Assembly: GCA_020438865.1 (NCBI GenBank)
Contig: JAGQTU010000028.1
Coordinates: 1 to 42,422 of the forward strand
From: Mycobacterium sp.
GTDB lineage: Bacteria > Actinomycetota > Actinomycetes > Mycobacteriales > Mycobacteriaceae
Direction: 5' to 3'
DNA: 42,422 bases
The position numbers were made by a program, and so were the translations under genes. This document shows, piece by piece, positions 28,489 through 36,821 of this stretch. Positions within the stretch are counted from its first letter, which is position 1; each line of letters opens with the position of its first letter. The notes beneath the pieces were generated by a model. It made no database searches. It saw only the letters and a list, made by a program, of their open reading frames with translations, and was not told the origin of the DNA.

Positions 28489-29553
28489 TCAGTCCGGCCT
28501 CAGCGCCAGCGCGTCGTTGTCTTCGATGGCCGTCGCGGCGCCGTCGGCCATCGTGTGAAGTAGATCAAGATGGCGGTCGTTCACCACTTCGATGCGTCCC
28601 GCGACCAGCAGGGGATAGATGAAGCACAGCGCCGTGGTGAGCCGGTAGTCGCGCTCTAGTTCGGTTGCGGGGTAATCGATTCCGGCCTCGGCCAGTCGAC
28701 TGCGGTAGCGCTCGATCAGCGGGGCCTCGCAGGCCCGCCGGGTTTCGGTGGTCAGGCTCTGGCTCACGAAGTAAGCCAGATCGTAGGCACCCCGGCAGAG
28801 CTGGGTTACCTGCCAGTCCAGGGCCGTCACCGGCGGGTCGCCGGGGCCGGTGCCGAAGAACAGCTGGTCGAGCCGCAGGTCCCCGTGGATGAACGTGCAC
28901 GGCGGGCGGGAGAGCTGTTCGAGGTACCACGGGATCAGCGACGGTAGACGTTGCCCGAAGTCCCGTAGCTTTGGTGACAGGTCGTCGCCGACGAGTTCCA
29001 AGAAGCGCGGCCAGGCCGCTTTCGCGTTGGCGGCGAGCACGGCGGGGAACGGGGGAGTGATGTACGGCCTCAACCACGGCAGGGCGCTCAGCCGGTCGCT
29101 CTCCCACCAGTGCGCGTGCTGGCGGGCGATGGCATCGACCACCGTTTCGGCGTCCCCCGGTGTGCAACCGATGGTCTGGTCGGCTAAGCGAAGCCGCTGA
29201 AGATCCTCGAGCACCAGGACGAAGTCGTGGGTGGCCTCGTCGATAGTGGCGAAGTACGGATGAGCCGGCGGCAGCGGATTGGCCTCGCCAATCTCTTGAT
29301 AGAAGCGGACCTCCTTCAGGTAGAGGTCGAGGTCCTCGCCGAGCGCGGAGCGGGCCTGCTGATCGAGCGTCGGAAACTTGATCACCACGGACGCAGGGAC
29401 AGCACTGCCCTCCAGGTGGACCCGGTAGAGCCGGCCGAGCAGTCCGACCCCGATCCCGATCTGCTCCATCCGGAAGCCACGGACCTCGCCGCCGAGGACC
29501 TCGCTGAGCCATTCGGGCGTGACGAATCGCGGATCGACCGGAAACCACCCCAT
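28489..29553 (-). CDS. APH/ecdysteroid-kinase-like phosphotransferase
   Basis: 354-residue protein of the aminoglycoside phosphotransferase/choline kinase fold. Visible: a nucleotide-binding lysine candidate in VVIKFPT (K59), LVLEDL hinge, Brenner motif FIHGDLRLDQLFF (H223, D225) and the metal Asp in ALDWQ (D246). The usual Asn of the HGDxxxxN motif is Gln (Q230), which may change metal binding. Mycobacteria hold many such enzymes of unknown substrate; there is no reason to call it a resistance gene. It has GGAGGG upstream of the ATG at 29553, and its stop is 3 bases from the start of the giant cyclase gene, so they form an operon. Confidence 0.85.
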   Translation of the reverse strand: MGWFPVDPRFVTPEWLSEVLGGEVRGFRMEQIGIGVGLLGRLYRVHLEGSAVPASVVIKFPTLDQQARSALGEDLDLYLKEVRFYQEIGEANPLPPAHPYFATIDEATHDFVLVLEDLQRLRLADQTIGCTPGDAETVVDAIARQHAHWWESDRLSALPWLRPYITPPFPAVLAANAKAAWPRFLELVGDDLSPKLRDFGQRLPSLIPWYLEQLSRPPCTFIHGDLRLDQLFFGTGPGDPPVTALDWQVTQLCRGAYDLAYFVSQSLTTETRRACEAPLIERYRSRLAEAGIDYPATELERDYRLTTALCFIYPLLVAGRIEVVNDRHLDLLHTMADGAATAIEDNDALALRPD

Positions 29554-29583
29554 GCGTCCCGCCCTCCGCTGGTGATGCCCGGA

Positions 29584-29589
29584 ATTTTA
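29584..29589 (-). promoter_or_regulatory. Candidate -10 element for the phosphotransferase/giant cyclase operon
   Basis: TAAAAT on the minus strand fits the mycobacterial TANNNT -10 pattern and would give a transcript start near 29577, about 24 bases before the ATG at 29553. No convincing TTGACA-like -35 is seen at the right spacing. A T6 run (29603-29608) lies just upstream. Confidence 0.35.
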
Positions 29590-29657
29590 CGGTCGTCGAC
29601 GCAAAAAACCGACGTTTCGGCCAGTTGTCGAGGCCGGGAGATCGTTCCAAATCGGCC

Positions 29658-29709
29658 AGTGTGAAACCTCGGCGGAGAATCGGCCGGGAAGCCGCCCAGG
29701 ATTCACACT
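29658..29709. terminator. Inverted repeat between sirR and the phosphotransferase gene
   Basis: AGTGTGAA (29658-29665) is complementary to TTCACACT (29702-29709), enclosing a GC-rich core in which GGCGG and CCGCC can also pair. It starts 16 bases past the sirR stop in the direction of sirR transcription, and a T6 run follows about 50 bases later. It could be a sirR terminator or an operator for the next operon. Confidence 0.3.
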
Positions 29710-29725
29710 CGACGGGCGGACACGC

Positions 29726-30433
29726 CTACGAAGCCACCACCCAGATCGCCTGTGCCGCAGGGCTTCCCAACTCCACGGTGCTGTGCTCCCCATCGGCCGA
29801 CTGCACCGAGACCGAGATCATCCCGGCGAAGTCGCGCCGCGCCAGCACCTCCAGCCGTGAATCCAGGTTGATGCCGACCGCGTCGAAGTAGCGCAGCATC
29901 TCCGGGTCCGCGTCCGATATCCGCGCCACGGTGCCGTGGTCGCCGTCCGCGCAGGCCGACAACTGCCGGGCCGGGGGAGTCGGCACCTGGCCGTCGGTGG
30001 CCGGGATCGGGTCGCCGTGCGGATCCCGGGTGGGGTGGCCGAGCTTGGCATCGATCCGGTCCAACATCAGGTCACTGACCGCGTGCTCCAGGATCTCGGC
30101 CTCGTCGTGCACCTCGTCCCAGCCGTAGCCGAGCTCGCTGACCAGGAAGGTCTCCAGCAGTCGGTGGCGGCGCACCACCGCCAGCGCAGCGTGCCGGCCG
30201 CGCTCGGTCAGCGTCACCGCGCCGTACTTCTCGTGGTGCACCAGACCCTGCTCGGCAAGCTTTCGGATCGACTCCGAGGCGGTGCTGGCCGACACCCCGA
30301 GGCGCTCGGCCAACAGCTTGGTGCTCACTTTCTCGTGCGACCACTCCTGGGTGGTCCAGATGATCTTGAGGTAGTCCTGGGCGACCGTCGTCAGGTCGCG
30401 TACCCCGGCGTTCGGCCGCTCGTCAGGACTCAC
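29726..30433 (-). CDS. sirR: DtxR/MntR-family metal-dependent regulator SirR
   Basis: Metal-responsive repressor (iron or manganese). About 235 residues: winged HTH at the N terminus (VSTKLLAERLGVSASTASESIRKLAEQGLV), dimerisation and metal-binding helices with RRHRLLETFLV and DEAEILEHAVSD, then a C-terminal SH3-like domain. It corresponds to M. tuberculosis SirR (Rv2788), also next to ribF. I prefer the GTG at 30433; a TTG at 30451 is possible. It is divergent from ribF, with a 19-bp DtxR-like palindrome in between. Confidence 0.9.
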   Translation of the reverse strand: MSPDERPNAGVRDLTTVAQDYLKIIWTTQEWSHEKVSTKLLAERLGVSASTASESIRKLAEQGLVHHEKYGAVTLTERGRHAALAVVRRHRLLETFLVSELGYGWDEVHDEAEILEHAVSDLMLDRIDAKLGHPTRDPHGDPIPATDGQVPTPPARQLSACADGDHGTVARISDADPEMLRYFDAVGINLDSRLEVLARRDFAGMISVSVQSADGEHSTVELGSPAAQAIWVVAS

Positions 30434-30443
30434 AGCGCAAAGT

Positions 30444-30462
30444 TTAGGCAATCATCACCTGA
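30444..30462. promoter_or_regulatory. Candidate DtxR/IdeR-like box between sirR and ribF
   Basis: A 19-bp element with outer half-sites TTAGG and CCTGA separated by nine bases, the same geometry as the IdeR/DtxR consensus (TTAGG-N9-CCTAA), matching about 13 of 19 positions. It lies just upstream of sirR, suggesting metal-dependent autoregulation. The match is imperfect, so the call is tentative. Confidence 0.35.
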
Positions 30463-30513
30463 TCTGAAGATCTGACGGTCACGGCCGCCGCGGCGCGCCG
30501 TAGGCTTGGCCCC

Positions 30514-31488
30514 GTGGAGCGGTGGCGCGGCCAGGAGGACATCCCCTCGGACTGGGGCCGGTGCGTACTGACCGTCGGCGTGTTCGACGGCGTCCATCGC
30601 GGCCACGCCGAACTGATCGCCCGCGCGGTGAAGGCCGGTCGCGAGCGCGGCGTCCCCACCGTGCTGATGACGTTCGACCCGCACCCGATGGAAGTGGTGT
30701 TCCCGGGCAGTCACCCGGCTCAGCTGACGACGCTGACCCGCCGGGCCGAGCTGGCCGAGGAACTCGGTATCGACGTCTTTCTGGTGATGCCGTTCACCAC
30801 GGACTTCATGAAGCTCACGCCCGAGCGCTACATCCACGAACTGCTGGTGGAGCGCCTGCACGTGGTCGAGGTCGTGGTAGGGGAGAACTTCACCTTCGGC
30901 AAGAAGGCCGCCGGCAACGTCGACGCGCTGCGCAAGGCAGGCGAGCGGTTCGGGTTCGCCGTCGAGGCCATGTCCCTGGTCACCGAGCACCACCAGAGCG
31001 AAACGGTGACCTTCTCGTCCACCTACATCCGTTCCTGTGTCGACGCCGGCGACGTGGTGGCCGCCGCCGAGGCGCTGGGCCGCCCGCACCGGGTCGAGGG
31101 TGTGGTGGTGCGCGGCGACGGCCGGGGCCGGGTGCTCGGCTTCCCGACCGCCAACGTCGCACCCCCGATGTACTCGGCGATCCCGGCCGACGGCGTCTAC
31201 GCCGCCTGGTTCACCGTGCTGGGACACGGGCCGATCACCGGCTCGGTGGTCCCGGGCGAGCGCTACCAGGCCGCCGTCTCGGTGGGCACCAACCCGACGT
31301 TCTCCGGGCGCACCCGCACCGTCGAGGCGTTCGTGCTGGATTCCGAGGCCGACCTGTACGGCCAGCACGTGGCGGTGGACTTCGTCGCCCGGCTGCGCGG
31401 CCAACTCAAGTTCGACTCCATCGACGACCTGGTCGCCGCCATGGGTAAGGACACCGATAAGGCCCGCCAGATCCTGGCGTCCGCCTAG
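30514..31488 (+). CDS. ribF: Bifunctional riboflavin kinase/FAD synthetase RibF
   Basis: Converts riboflavin to FMN and FMN to FAD. The 324 residues have an N-terminal nucleotidyltransferase domain (VGVFDGVHRGHAELI, TFDPHP, and an SSTYIRS segment) and a C-terminal flavokinase domain (LGFPTANV, DGVYAAWF, VSVGTNPTF). The GTG at 30514 gives the product MERWRGQ..., in line with mycobacterial RibF. Tail-to-tail with the SRPBCC gene, overlapping by 4 bases. Confidence 0.95.
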   Translation: MERWRGQEDIPSDWGRCVLTVGVFDGVHRGHAELIARAVKAGRERGVPTVLMTFDPHPMEVVFPGSHPAQLTTLTRRAELAEELGIDVFLVMPFTTDFMKLTPERYIHELLVERLHVVEVVVGENFTFGKKAAGNVDALRKAGERFGFAVEAMSLVTEHHQSETVTFSSTYIRSCVDAGDVVAAAEALGRPHRVEGVVVRGDGRGRVLGFPTANVAPPMYSAIPADGVYAAWFTVLGHGPITGSVVPGERYQAAVSVGTNPTFSGRTRTVEAFVLDSEADLYGQHVAVDFVARLRGQLKFDSIDDLVAAMGKDTDKARQILASA

Positions 31489-31976
31489 CCGCCGGATGAG
31501 ACCAGATCGTCGATCTGGTTGATCGCCGACGAGGCGCCCTCGATCACGCCCATGTCCAGCACCGTCTGCAGGGCCTCGGCCGACGCGTAGGTGCTCACGT
31601 AGGTCGCCCTGGTGCCGCCGTCGTGTTCGGCGAACGTGAAGACGTTGCGGGCCTTCGGCATGTCCGGATTGGGATTGAAGTCCATGTCCGCGAAGCCGTC
31701 GTCGAACTCGAAGCGCCGCGGCTCGTCGACGGCGGTGATCTCCCAGTAGCCGGCGTGCTTGTCGCCGTCCGGCCCGGTCATGAAGTACGTCATCCGCCCG
31801 CCGGGCCGCAGGTCGTGGTCGACAACGGTCGCCGGGTAGCTCGGTGGTCCCCAGACCTTCTCCAGCTGACGCGGGTCGGCATAGATCTGCCAGATCCGCT
31901 CGACCGGGGCGGCGAAATCGGCGGTGATGGTGAGGGTCAGGTTGGCGGGGTCGTGCTGAACGTCGGTCACAGGCAT
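31485..31976 (-). CDS. SRPBCC-domain protein (AHSA1-like)
   Basis: 163 residues of the START/Bet v 1-like SRPBCC fold, AHSA1 subfamily: ADFAAPVERIWQIYADPRQL near the N terminus, the GPPSYPATVVDHDLRPGG stretch, then GYWEITAVDEPRRFEFDDGF. Such proteins bind hydrophobic ligands; the ligand here is unknown. It is the second gene of an ArsR-SRPBCC pair, starting 4 bases after the regulator's stop, an arrangement common in actinobacteria in which the regulator controls the pair. Confidence 0.88.
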   Translation of the reverse strand: MPVTDVQHDPANLTLTITADFAAPVERIWQIYADPRQLEKVWGPPSYPATVVDHDLRPGGRMTYFMTGPDGDKHAGYWEITAVDEPRRFEFDDGFADMDFNPNPDMPKARNVFTFAEHDGGTRATYVSTYASAEALQTVLDMGVIEGASSAINQIDDLVSSGG

Positions 31977-31980
31977 TGCT

Positions 31981-32316
31981 TCAGTCCTCCCTGGTTGTGT
32001 CGGATGCGATGAGTTCGTCGATCCGCGCGATGCGACCCCGCCAGATTTCCTCCAGCGCCCCGAGCATCGACGCCACCGATCGCACGGCCGCCACGTCGCC
32101 GCTGGCCAGCTGCTCGCGGCCGCTGCGCCGCTTGGTGAGCAGTCCGGCCTTCTCCAGCACGGCGACGTGCTTCTGCACCGCTGCGAAACTCATCTCGTAC
32201 TTCAGTGCGAGCGCGGAAACCGAGTGCTCACCGGCCAGCGCGCGGCGCAGGATGTCGCGCCGGGTGCGGTCGGCGAGCGCATGGAACAGGGCATCGGCCC
32301 GGTCCTCTTGGTCCAC
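31981..32316 (-). CDS. ArsR-family transcriptional regulator
   Basis: Winged-helix repressor of about 111 residues: [20 protein letters not shown], then [30 protein letters not shown] as recognition region. No cysteine metal site is visible, so it belongs to the non-metal ArsR group that pairs with SRPBCC genes. Start uncertain: GTG 32316 (product starting MDQEDRAD) or GTG 32322; a TTG at 32337 lies inside the operator palindrome. Confidence 0.88.
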   Translation of the reverse strand: MDQEDRADALFHALADRTRRDILRRALAGEHSVSALALKYEMSFAAVQKHVAVLEKAGLLTKRRSGREQLASGDVAAVRSVASMLGALEEIWRGRIARIDELIASDTTRED

Positions 32317-32327
32317 GATCACCCGGC

Positions 32328-32355
32328 CAACATACAACCAATCGGTTGTATGTTG
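32328..32355. promoter_or_regulatory. Palindromic operator of the ArsR-SRPBCC operon
   Basis: Perfect 12-bp arms CAACATACAACC (32328-32339) and GGTTGTATGTTG (32344-32355) separated by AATC, AT-richer than its surroundings. It abuts the start of the ArsR gene, the position expected for an autoregulatory operator. It is also upstream of rpsO on the other strand, but the ArsR role is the simplest reading. Confidence 0.7.
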
Positions 32356-32480
32356 TCAACCCCGCGATTTCGATCCCCCCGGTTGTCGCTGCTAAAGTCG
32401 CTGAGACGCGTGTGCTGCAGTCCGCGGCGGCCTCGCTGAGAACCCTTTTCCTCGCGGTACCGATTGATGGAGATGTTTTC

Positions 32481-32750
32481 GTGGCGCTGACCGCCGAGCA
32501 GAAGAAAGAAATCCTGGGCACCTACGGCCTGCACGAGACCGACACCGGCTCGCCGGAAGCCCAGGTCGCGCTTTTGACCAAGCGCATCACCGACCTCACC
32601 GAGCACCTCAAGCAGCACAAGCACGACCACCACTCCCGGCGCGGTCTGCTGCTGCTGGTCGGCCGTCGTCGCCGGCTGCTCAAGTACGTCGCCGACGTCG
32701 ACGTCGAGCGCTACCGCTCGCTGATCGAACGGCTGGGTCTGCGTCGATAA
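32481..32750 (+). CDS. rpsO: 30S ribosomal protein S15
   Basis: 89 residues, the usual S15 length. Motifs: [20 protein letters not shown] at the N terminus, the [12 protein letters not shown] helix, the 16S-binding [21 protein letters not shown] and the C-terminal [13 protein letters not shown]. The GTG at 32481 is chosen because the protein then starts MALTAEQ as in mycobacteria; the open frame extends upstream without conservation. It precedes gpsI, as in the widespread rpsO-pnp pairing, but here with 483 bases between. Confidence 0.97.
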   Translation: MALTAEQKKEILGTYGLHETDTGSPEAQVALLTKRITDLTEHLKQHKHDHHSRRGLLLLVGRRRRLLKYVADVDVERYRSLIERLGLRR

Positions 32751-32793
32751 CCGCAGGCGTCGCGATGCCTCTCCTCGTGCCACGATGTAATTC

Positions 32794-32961
32794 ATGGAAT
32801 CGCTCGAGGTCCCGAATTCAGACGATCCTTGGCCGGAACTGATCAAGGCTGGCGAGGTCATCCCTGGTTTCGACCAGCGACTCGTGCGACTGCATAGGCC
32901 GAGGAAGTACGACTTCAGCGGTTCCACAGCGCTCGAGGGGTTGCGCTCCAGCGATCGGTGA
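32794..32961 (+). CDS. Small ORF, possible orphan antitoxin-tail remnant
   Basis: 55-residue ORF with an ATG at 32794 and a TGA stop. It reads DPWPELIKAGEVIPG ... RPRKYDFSGSTALEGLRSS, which resembles the C-terminal toxin-binding tail of Phd/VapB-type antitoxins; no N-terminal DNA-binding part is present. No PIN-domain or other toxin ORF is recognisable in the 272 bases that follow. It could be a decayed toxin-antitoxin locus or an independent small protein. The recognition is from memory of family tails and is tentative. Confidence 0.45.
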   Translation: MESLEVPNSDDPWPELIKAGEVIPGFDQRLVRLHRPRKYDFSGSTALEGLRSSDR

Positions 32962-33233
32962 CGCCGATATGCAACCAAGCGGTGGCGGGAGTCAAAGCTT
33001 GCCGAATTGTCAAGGTAGAATCATCACGGTTCCGGGCCATCCGGCCTGGACTCGCACGTCACGACAGTGGCCGGCCTGCATTCGGGCGGTCTTCGGTAGT
33101 GGCTGCCGGGCCCACCGTGTCCGGCCGCTTCGATCGACGGCCGTAGCCGTACGCAAGCCCATGCCGTTCAGGTTGTCCCGCCACTGCTCGACACTGCGAT
33201 GACAATCGAACCAGAAAGGCTGTCCGGACCTAG
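32962..33233 (+). other. Upstream region of gpsI without recognisable gene
   Basis: No convincing coding sequence in any frame; short open frames lack conserved character. TAGAAT at 33016-33021 is a good -10 match without a well-spaced -35, so gpsI may have a leader of about 200 bases. A CGGCCG direct pair flanks a TCGATCGA palindrome around 33120-33142. The region may also hold remains of a lost partner of the small upstream ORF. Confidence 0.35.
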
Positions 33234-35477
33234 ATGTCTGCAGCAGAAATCGACGAAGGCGTTTTCGAGTCCTCCGCCACCATCGACAACGGGAGCTTCG
33301 GCACCCGCACCATCCGTTTCGAGACCGGCCGGTTGGCCCAGCAGGCCGCCGGCGCCGTCGTCGCCTACCTCGACGACGAGACCATGCTGCTGTCGGCGAC
33401 CACCGCCAGCAAGGCCCCCAAGGAGCATTTCGACTTCTTCCCGCTGACCATCGACGTCGAGGAGCGGATGTACGCCGCCGGGCGGATCCCCGGATCGTTC
33501 TTCCGCCGCGAGGGCCGGCCGTCCACCGACGCGATCCTGACCTGCCGGCTCATCGACCGGCCGCTGCGCCCCACGTTCGTCAGCGGGCTGCGCAACGAGA
33601 TCCAGGTCGTCGTGACGATCCTGAGCCTGGATCCCAAGGATCTCTACGACGTCCTGGCGATCAACGCCGCGTCGGCGTCCACCCAGATCGCCGGGCTGCC
33701 GTTCTCCGGTCCCGTCGGCGGCGTGCGCGTCGCCCTCATTCAGGGCCAGTGGGTGGCGTTCCCGACCGTCGAGCAACTCGAGTCCGCCGTGTTCGACATG
33801 GTGGTCGCCGGGCGCGCCCTCGACGACGGTGACGTCGCGATCATGATGGTCGAGGCCGAGGCCACCGACAACGTCATCGATCTGGTCGCCGGCGGCGCCG
33901 GCGCGCCCACCGAGGCCGTGGTGGCCGAGGGACTGGAGGCCGCCAAGCCGTTCATCGCGGTGCTGTGCAAGGCCCAGCAGGAACTGGCCGCCGCGGCCGG
34001 CAAGGAGACCGCCGACTACCCGCTGTTCCCGGACTACGCCGACGACGTCTACCACGCGGTGGCGTCGGCGGCCGGTGACGACCTGGCCCAGGCGCTGACG
34101 ATCGCCGGCAAGACCGAGCGCAACGACCGCACCGACGAGATCAAGGCCGAGGTGCTCGGCCGGCTCGGCGAGCAGTTCGTCGGGCGGGAGAAGGAGATCG
34201 GCGCGGCGTTCCGTTCGCTGACCAAGAAGCTGGTGCGCCAGCGCATCCTGACCGACCACTTCCGCATCGACGGCCGCGGCATCACCGACATCCGCGCGCT
34301 GAGCGCCGAGGTGGCCGTGATCCCGCGGGCGCACGGCAGCGCGCTGTTCGAGCGTGGCGAGACCCAGATCCTGGGCGTCACCACCCTCGACATGGTCAAG
34401 ATGGCTCAGCAGATCGACTCGCTCGGGCCGGAGAAGTCCAAGCGCTACATGCACCACTACAACTTCCCGCCGTACTCGACCGGTGAGACCGGCCGGGTGG
34501 GCTCGCCCAAGCGGCGCGAGATCGGCCACGGTGCGCTCGCCGAGCGGGCGCTGATGCCGGTGCTGCCGAGCGTCGAGGAGTTCCCGTACGCGATCCGGCA
34601 GGTGTCGGAGGCGTTGAGCTCCAACGGCTCGACGTCCATGGGTTCGGTGTGCGCGTCGACGCTGGCGCTGCTGAACGCCGGTGTGCCGCTGAAGGCCCCG
34701 GTGGCCGGTATCGCCATGGGTCTGGTCTCCGACGAGGTGAACGGTGAGACGCGCTACGTCGCGCTGACCGACATCCTGGGCGCCGAGGACGCCTTCGGCG
34801 ACATGGACTTCAAGGTCGCGGGCACCAAGGAGTTCGTCACCGCGCTGCAGCTGGACACCAAGCTCGACGGCATTCCGTCACAGGTGCTGGCCGGTGCGTT
34901 GGCACAGGCCAAGGACGCCCGGCTGGCCATCCTCGAGGTGATGGCCGAGGCCATCGACGCCCCCGACGAGATGAGCCCGTACGCGCCGCGCGTCACCGCG
35001 ATCAAGGTGCCGGTCGACAAGATCGGCGAGGTGATCGGGCCCAAGGGCAAGATGATCAACTCGATCACCGAGCAGACCGGTGCGTCCATCTCCATCGAGG
35101 ACGACGGCACCGTGTTCGTCGGCGCCACCGACGGCCCGTCCGCGCAGGCGGCGATCGACATGATCAACGCGATCGCCAACCCGCAGCTGCCGAAGGTCGG
35201 CGAGCGCTTCCTCGGCACGGTGGTCAAGACCACTGACTTTGGAGCCTTCGTTTCCTTGTTGCCCGGCCGCGACGGTCTGGTCCACATCTCGAAGCTGGGG
35301 CGTGGCAAGCGGATCAACAAGGTCGAGGACGTGGTCAAGGTCGGCGACAAGCTGCGCGTCGAGATCGCCGACATCGACAACCGTGGCAAGATCTCGCTGA
35401 TCCTGGTCGCCGAGGACGAGGCGGCCGAGGCGCCCGCCGAGCCCGCGCCCGCCGACGCCGCGACCGCCAGCAGCTAG
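33234..35477 (+). CDS. gpsI: Polyribonucleotide nucleotidyltransferase (PNPase)
   Basis: 3'-5' phosphorolytic exoribonuclease; 747 residues with the full family layout. First RNase PH-like domain ([29 protein letters not shown]), alpha-helical linker, catalytic second RNase PH domain from about residue 330 ([43 protein letters not shown]), KH domain near 600-650 ([15 protein letters not shown]) and S1 domain near 660-730 ([18 protein letters not shown]). The C terminus is a short Ala/Glu/Pro tail. It is followed directly, with no gap, by pepR. Confidence 0.98.
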   Translation: MSAAEIDEGVFESSATIDNGSFGTRTIRFETGRLAQQAAGAVVAYLDDETMLLSATTASKAPKEHFDFFPLTIDVEERMYAAGRIPGSFFRREGRPSTDAILTCRLIDRPLRPTFVSGLRNEIQVVVTILSLDPKDLYDVLAINAASASTQIAGLPFSGPVGGVRVALIQGQWVAFPTVEQLESAVFDMVVAGRALDDGDVAIMMVEAEATDNVIDLVAGGAGAPTEAVVAEGLEAAKPFIAVLCKAQQELAAAAGKETADYPLFPDYADDVYHAVASAAGDDLAQALTIAGKTERNDRTDEIKAEVLGRLGEQFVGREKEIGAAFRSLTKKLVRQRILTDHFRIDGRGITDIRALSAEVAVIPRAHGSALFERGETQILGVTTLDMVKMAQQIDSLGPEKSKRYMHHYNFPPYSTGETGRVGSPKRREIGHGALAERALMPVLPSVEEFPYAIRQVSEALSSNGSTSMGSVCASTLALLNAGVPLKAPVAGIAMGLVSDEVNGETRYVALTDILGAEDAFGDMDFKVAGTKEFVTALQLDTKLDGIPSQVLAGALAQAKDARLAILEVMAEAIDAPDEMSPYAPRVTAIKVPVDKIGEVIGPKGKMINSITEQTGASISIEDDGTVFVGATDGPSAQAAIDMINAIANPQLPKVGERFLGTVVKTTDFGAFVSLLPGRDGLVHISKLGRGKRINKVEDVVKVGDKLRVEIADIDNRGKISLILVAEDEAAEAPAEPAPADAATASS

Positions 35478-36821
35478 GTGCCGGTAAACCTGCACCGCGG
35501 CCGGCGCAATGGCGCGCCGGCCCGGGAGGTTTCGGCGATCCGCCGCACGGTCCTGCCGGGCGGTCTGCGGGTGGTCACCGAATACGTGCCGTCGGTGCGT
35601 TCGGCGTCGGTCGGGGTCTGGGTCAACGTGGGTTCACGGGACGAGGGCCCGACCGTCGCCGGCGCCGCGCACTTCCTGGAACACCTGCTGTTCAAGGCGA
35701 CGCCGACGCGCACCGCGGTGGAGATCGCCCAGGCCGTCGATGCGGTCGGCGGTGAACTCAACGCGTTCACCGCCAAGGAGCACACCTGCTACTACGCGCA
35801 TGTGCTCGACGACGATCTGGAACTGGCCGTCGACCTGGTCTCCGACGTGGTGCTGCGCGGCGTCTGCGCACCGCACGACGTCGAACTCGAGCGTGACGTG
35901 GTGCTCGAGGAGATCGCCATGCGCGACGACGATCCCGAGGACGCCCTCGGCGACGTGTTCTTCGCGGCGATGTTCGGCGACCATCCGGTCGGTCGCCCGG
36001 TGATCGGCAGCGTCGACTCGGTGGGCGCGATGACCCGCTCGCAGCTGCGCTCCTTCCACGTGCGGCGCTACATCCCGGAGCGGATGGTCGTCGCCGTGGC
36101 GGGCAACGTCGACCACGATGTGGTTGTGGCGTTGGTGCGCAAGTACTTCGGTCGCAACCTGGTCAAGGGCCGGCGTCCGCAGCCGCCGCGCAGGGGCACC
36201 GGACGGCTGGCCGGCAGGCCGGGTCTGGCCGTGCTGGACCGCGACTGCGAGCAGACCCACCTGTCGCTCGGAGTTCGGATCCCCGGCCGGCACTGGCCCC
36301 GCCGCTGGCCGCTGGCGGTGCTGAACACCGCCCTGGGCGGCGGCCTGAGTTCGCGCCTGTTCCAAGAGATCCGGGAGACCCGCGGGCTGGCCTACTCGGT
36401 GTATTCGAGCATCGACTCGTTCGCCGACGGCGGGACGTTGTCGGTGTACGCCGGCTGCCTGCCGGAGCGTTTCGACGAAGTGGTGCGGCTGACCAACGAG
36501 ATACTCGAAGCGGTGGCCCGCGACGGCATCACCGAGGCCGAGTGCCGCATCGCCAAGGGCTCGATGCGCGGCGGGCTGGTGCTCGGCCTGGAGGACTCGG
36601 CCTCGCGGATGAACCGCCTGGGCCGCAGTGAGCTGAACTACGGTGAGTACCGCAGCATCTCGGCGACCCTGGCCGACATCGACCGGGTGACGGTCGAAGA
36701 GGTCAACGCCGTGGCTCGGCAGGTGCTGGCCAAGCCGTTCGGCGCCGCGGTGCTGGGGCCCAAGCGGCCGAAACGATCACTGCCGCAACCTCTGTGGTCG
36801 ATCCCGGAGCTCACGGGTTGA
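35478..36821 (+). CDS. pepR: M16-family zinc metalloprotease PepR
   Basis: Processing-peptidase-like zinc protease, 447 residues. The inverted zinc motif HFLEH (HxxEH) is followed by the downstream ligand region ERDVVLEEIAMRDDDPED. The C-terminal half carries the noncatalytic M16 domain (RLFQEIRETRGLAYSVYSS). The GTG start at 35478 is directly adjacent to the gpsI stop, and the stop overlaps the next ATG (TGATG), so gpsI, pepR and the downstream oxygenase are probably co-transcribed and coupled. Confidence 0.95.
   Translation: MPVNLHRGRRNGAPAREVSAIRRTVLPGGLRVVTEYVPSVRSASVGVWVNVGSRDEGPTVAGAAHFLEHLLFKATPTRTAVEIAQAVDAVGGELNAFTAKEHTCYYAHVLDDDLELAVDLVSDVVLRGVCAPHDVELERDVVLEEIAMRDDDPEDALGDVFFAAMFGDHPVGRPVIGSVDSVGAMTRSQLRSFHVRRYIPERMVVAVAGNVDHDVVVALVRKYFGRNLVKGRRPQPPRRGTGRLAGRPGLAVLDRDCEQTHLSLGVRIPGRHWPRRWPLAVLNTALGGGLSSRLFQEIRETRGLAYSVYSSIDSFADGGTLSVYAGCLPERFDEVVRLTNEILEAVARDGITEAECRIAKGSMRGGLVLGLEDSASRMNRLGRSELNYGEYRSISATLADIDRVTVEEVNAVARQVLAKPFGAAVLGPKRPKRSLPQPLWSIPELTG

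Noticed and set aside
28489-29553. Phosphotransferase as an aminoglycoside resistance gene
   Set aside because: Only the general fold motifs match; it is nearer to the broad mycobacterial family of unknown substrates.
32356-32480. rpsO leader as an S15 autoregulatory RNA
   Set aside because: Only a CCGCG/CGCGG stem is visible; no known S15 leader pattern could be recognised.
32756-32771. AGGCGTCGCGATGCCT after rpsO as a terminator
   Set aside because: Only about five pairs with a six-base loop and no U-run; too weak to call.
32958-33202. Short plus-strand frames as a possible toxin partner of the small ORF
   Set aside because: No PIN, RelE or MazF character can be read; low-information Arg/Pro-rich sequence.
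33168-34529. 453-residue minus-strand frame opposite gpsI
   Set aside because: Shadow of a conserved PNPase; no recognisable domain.
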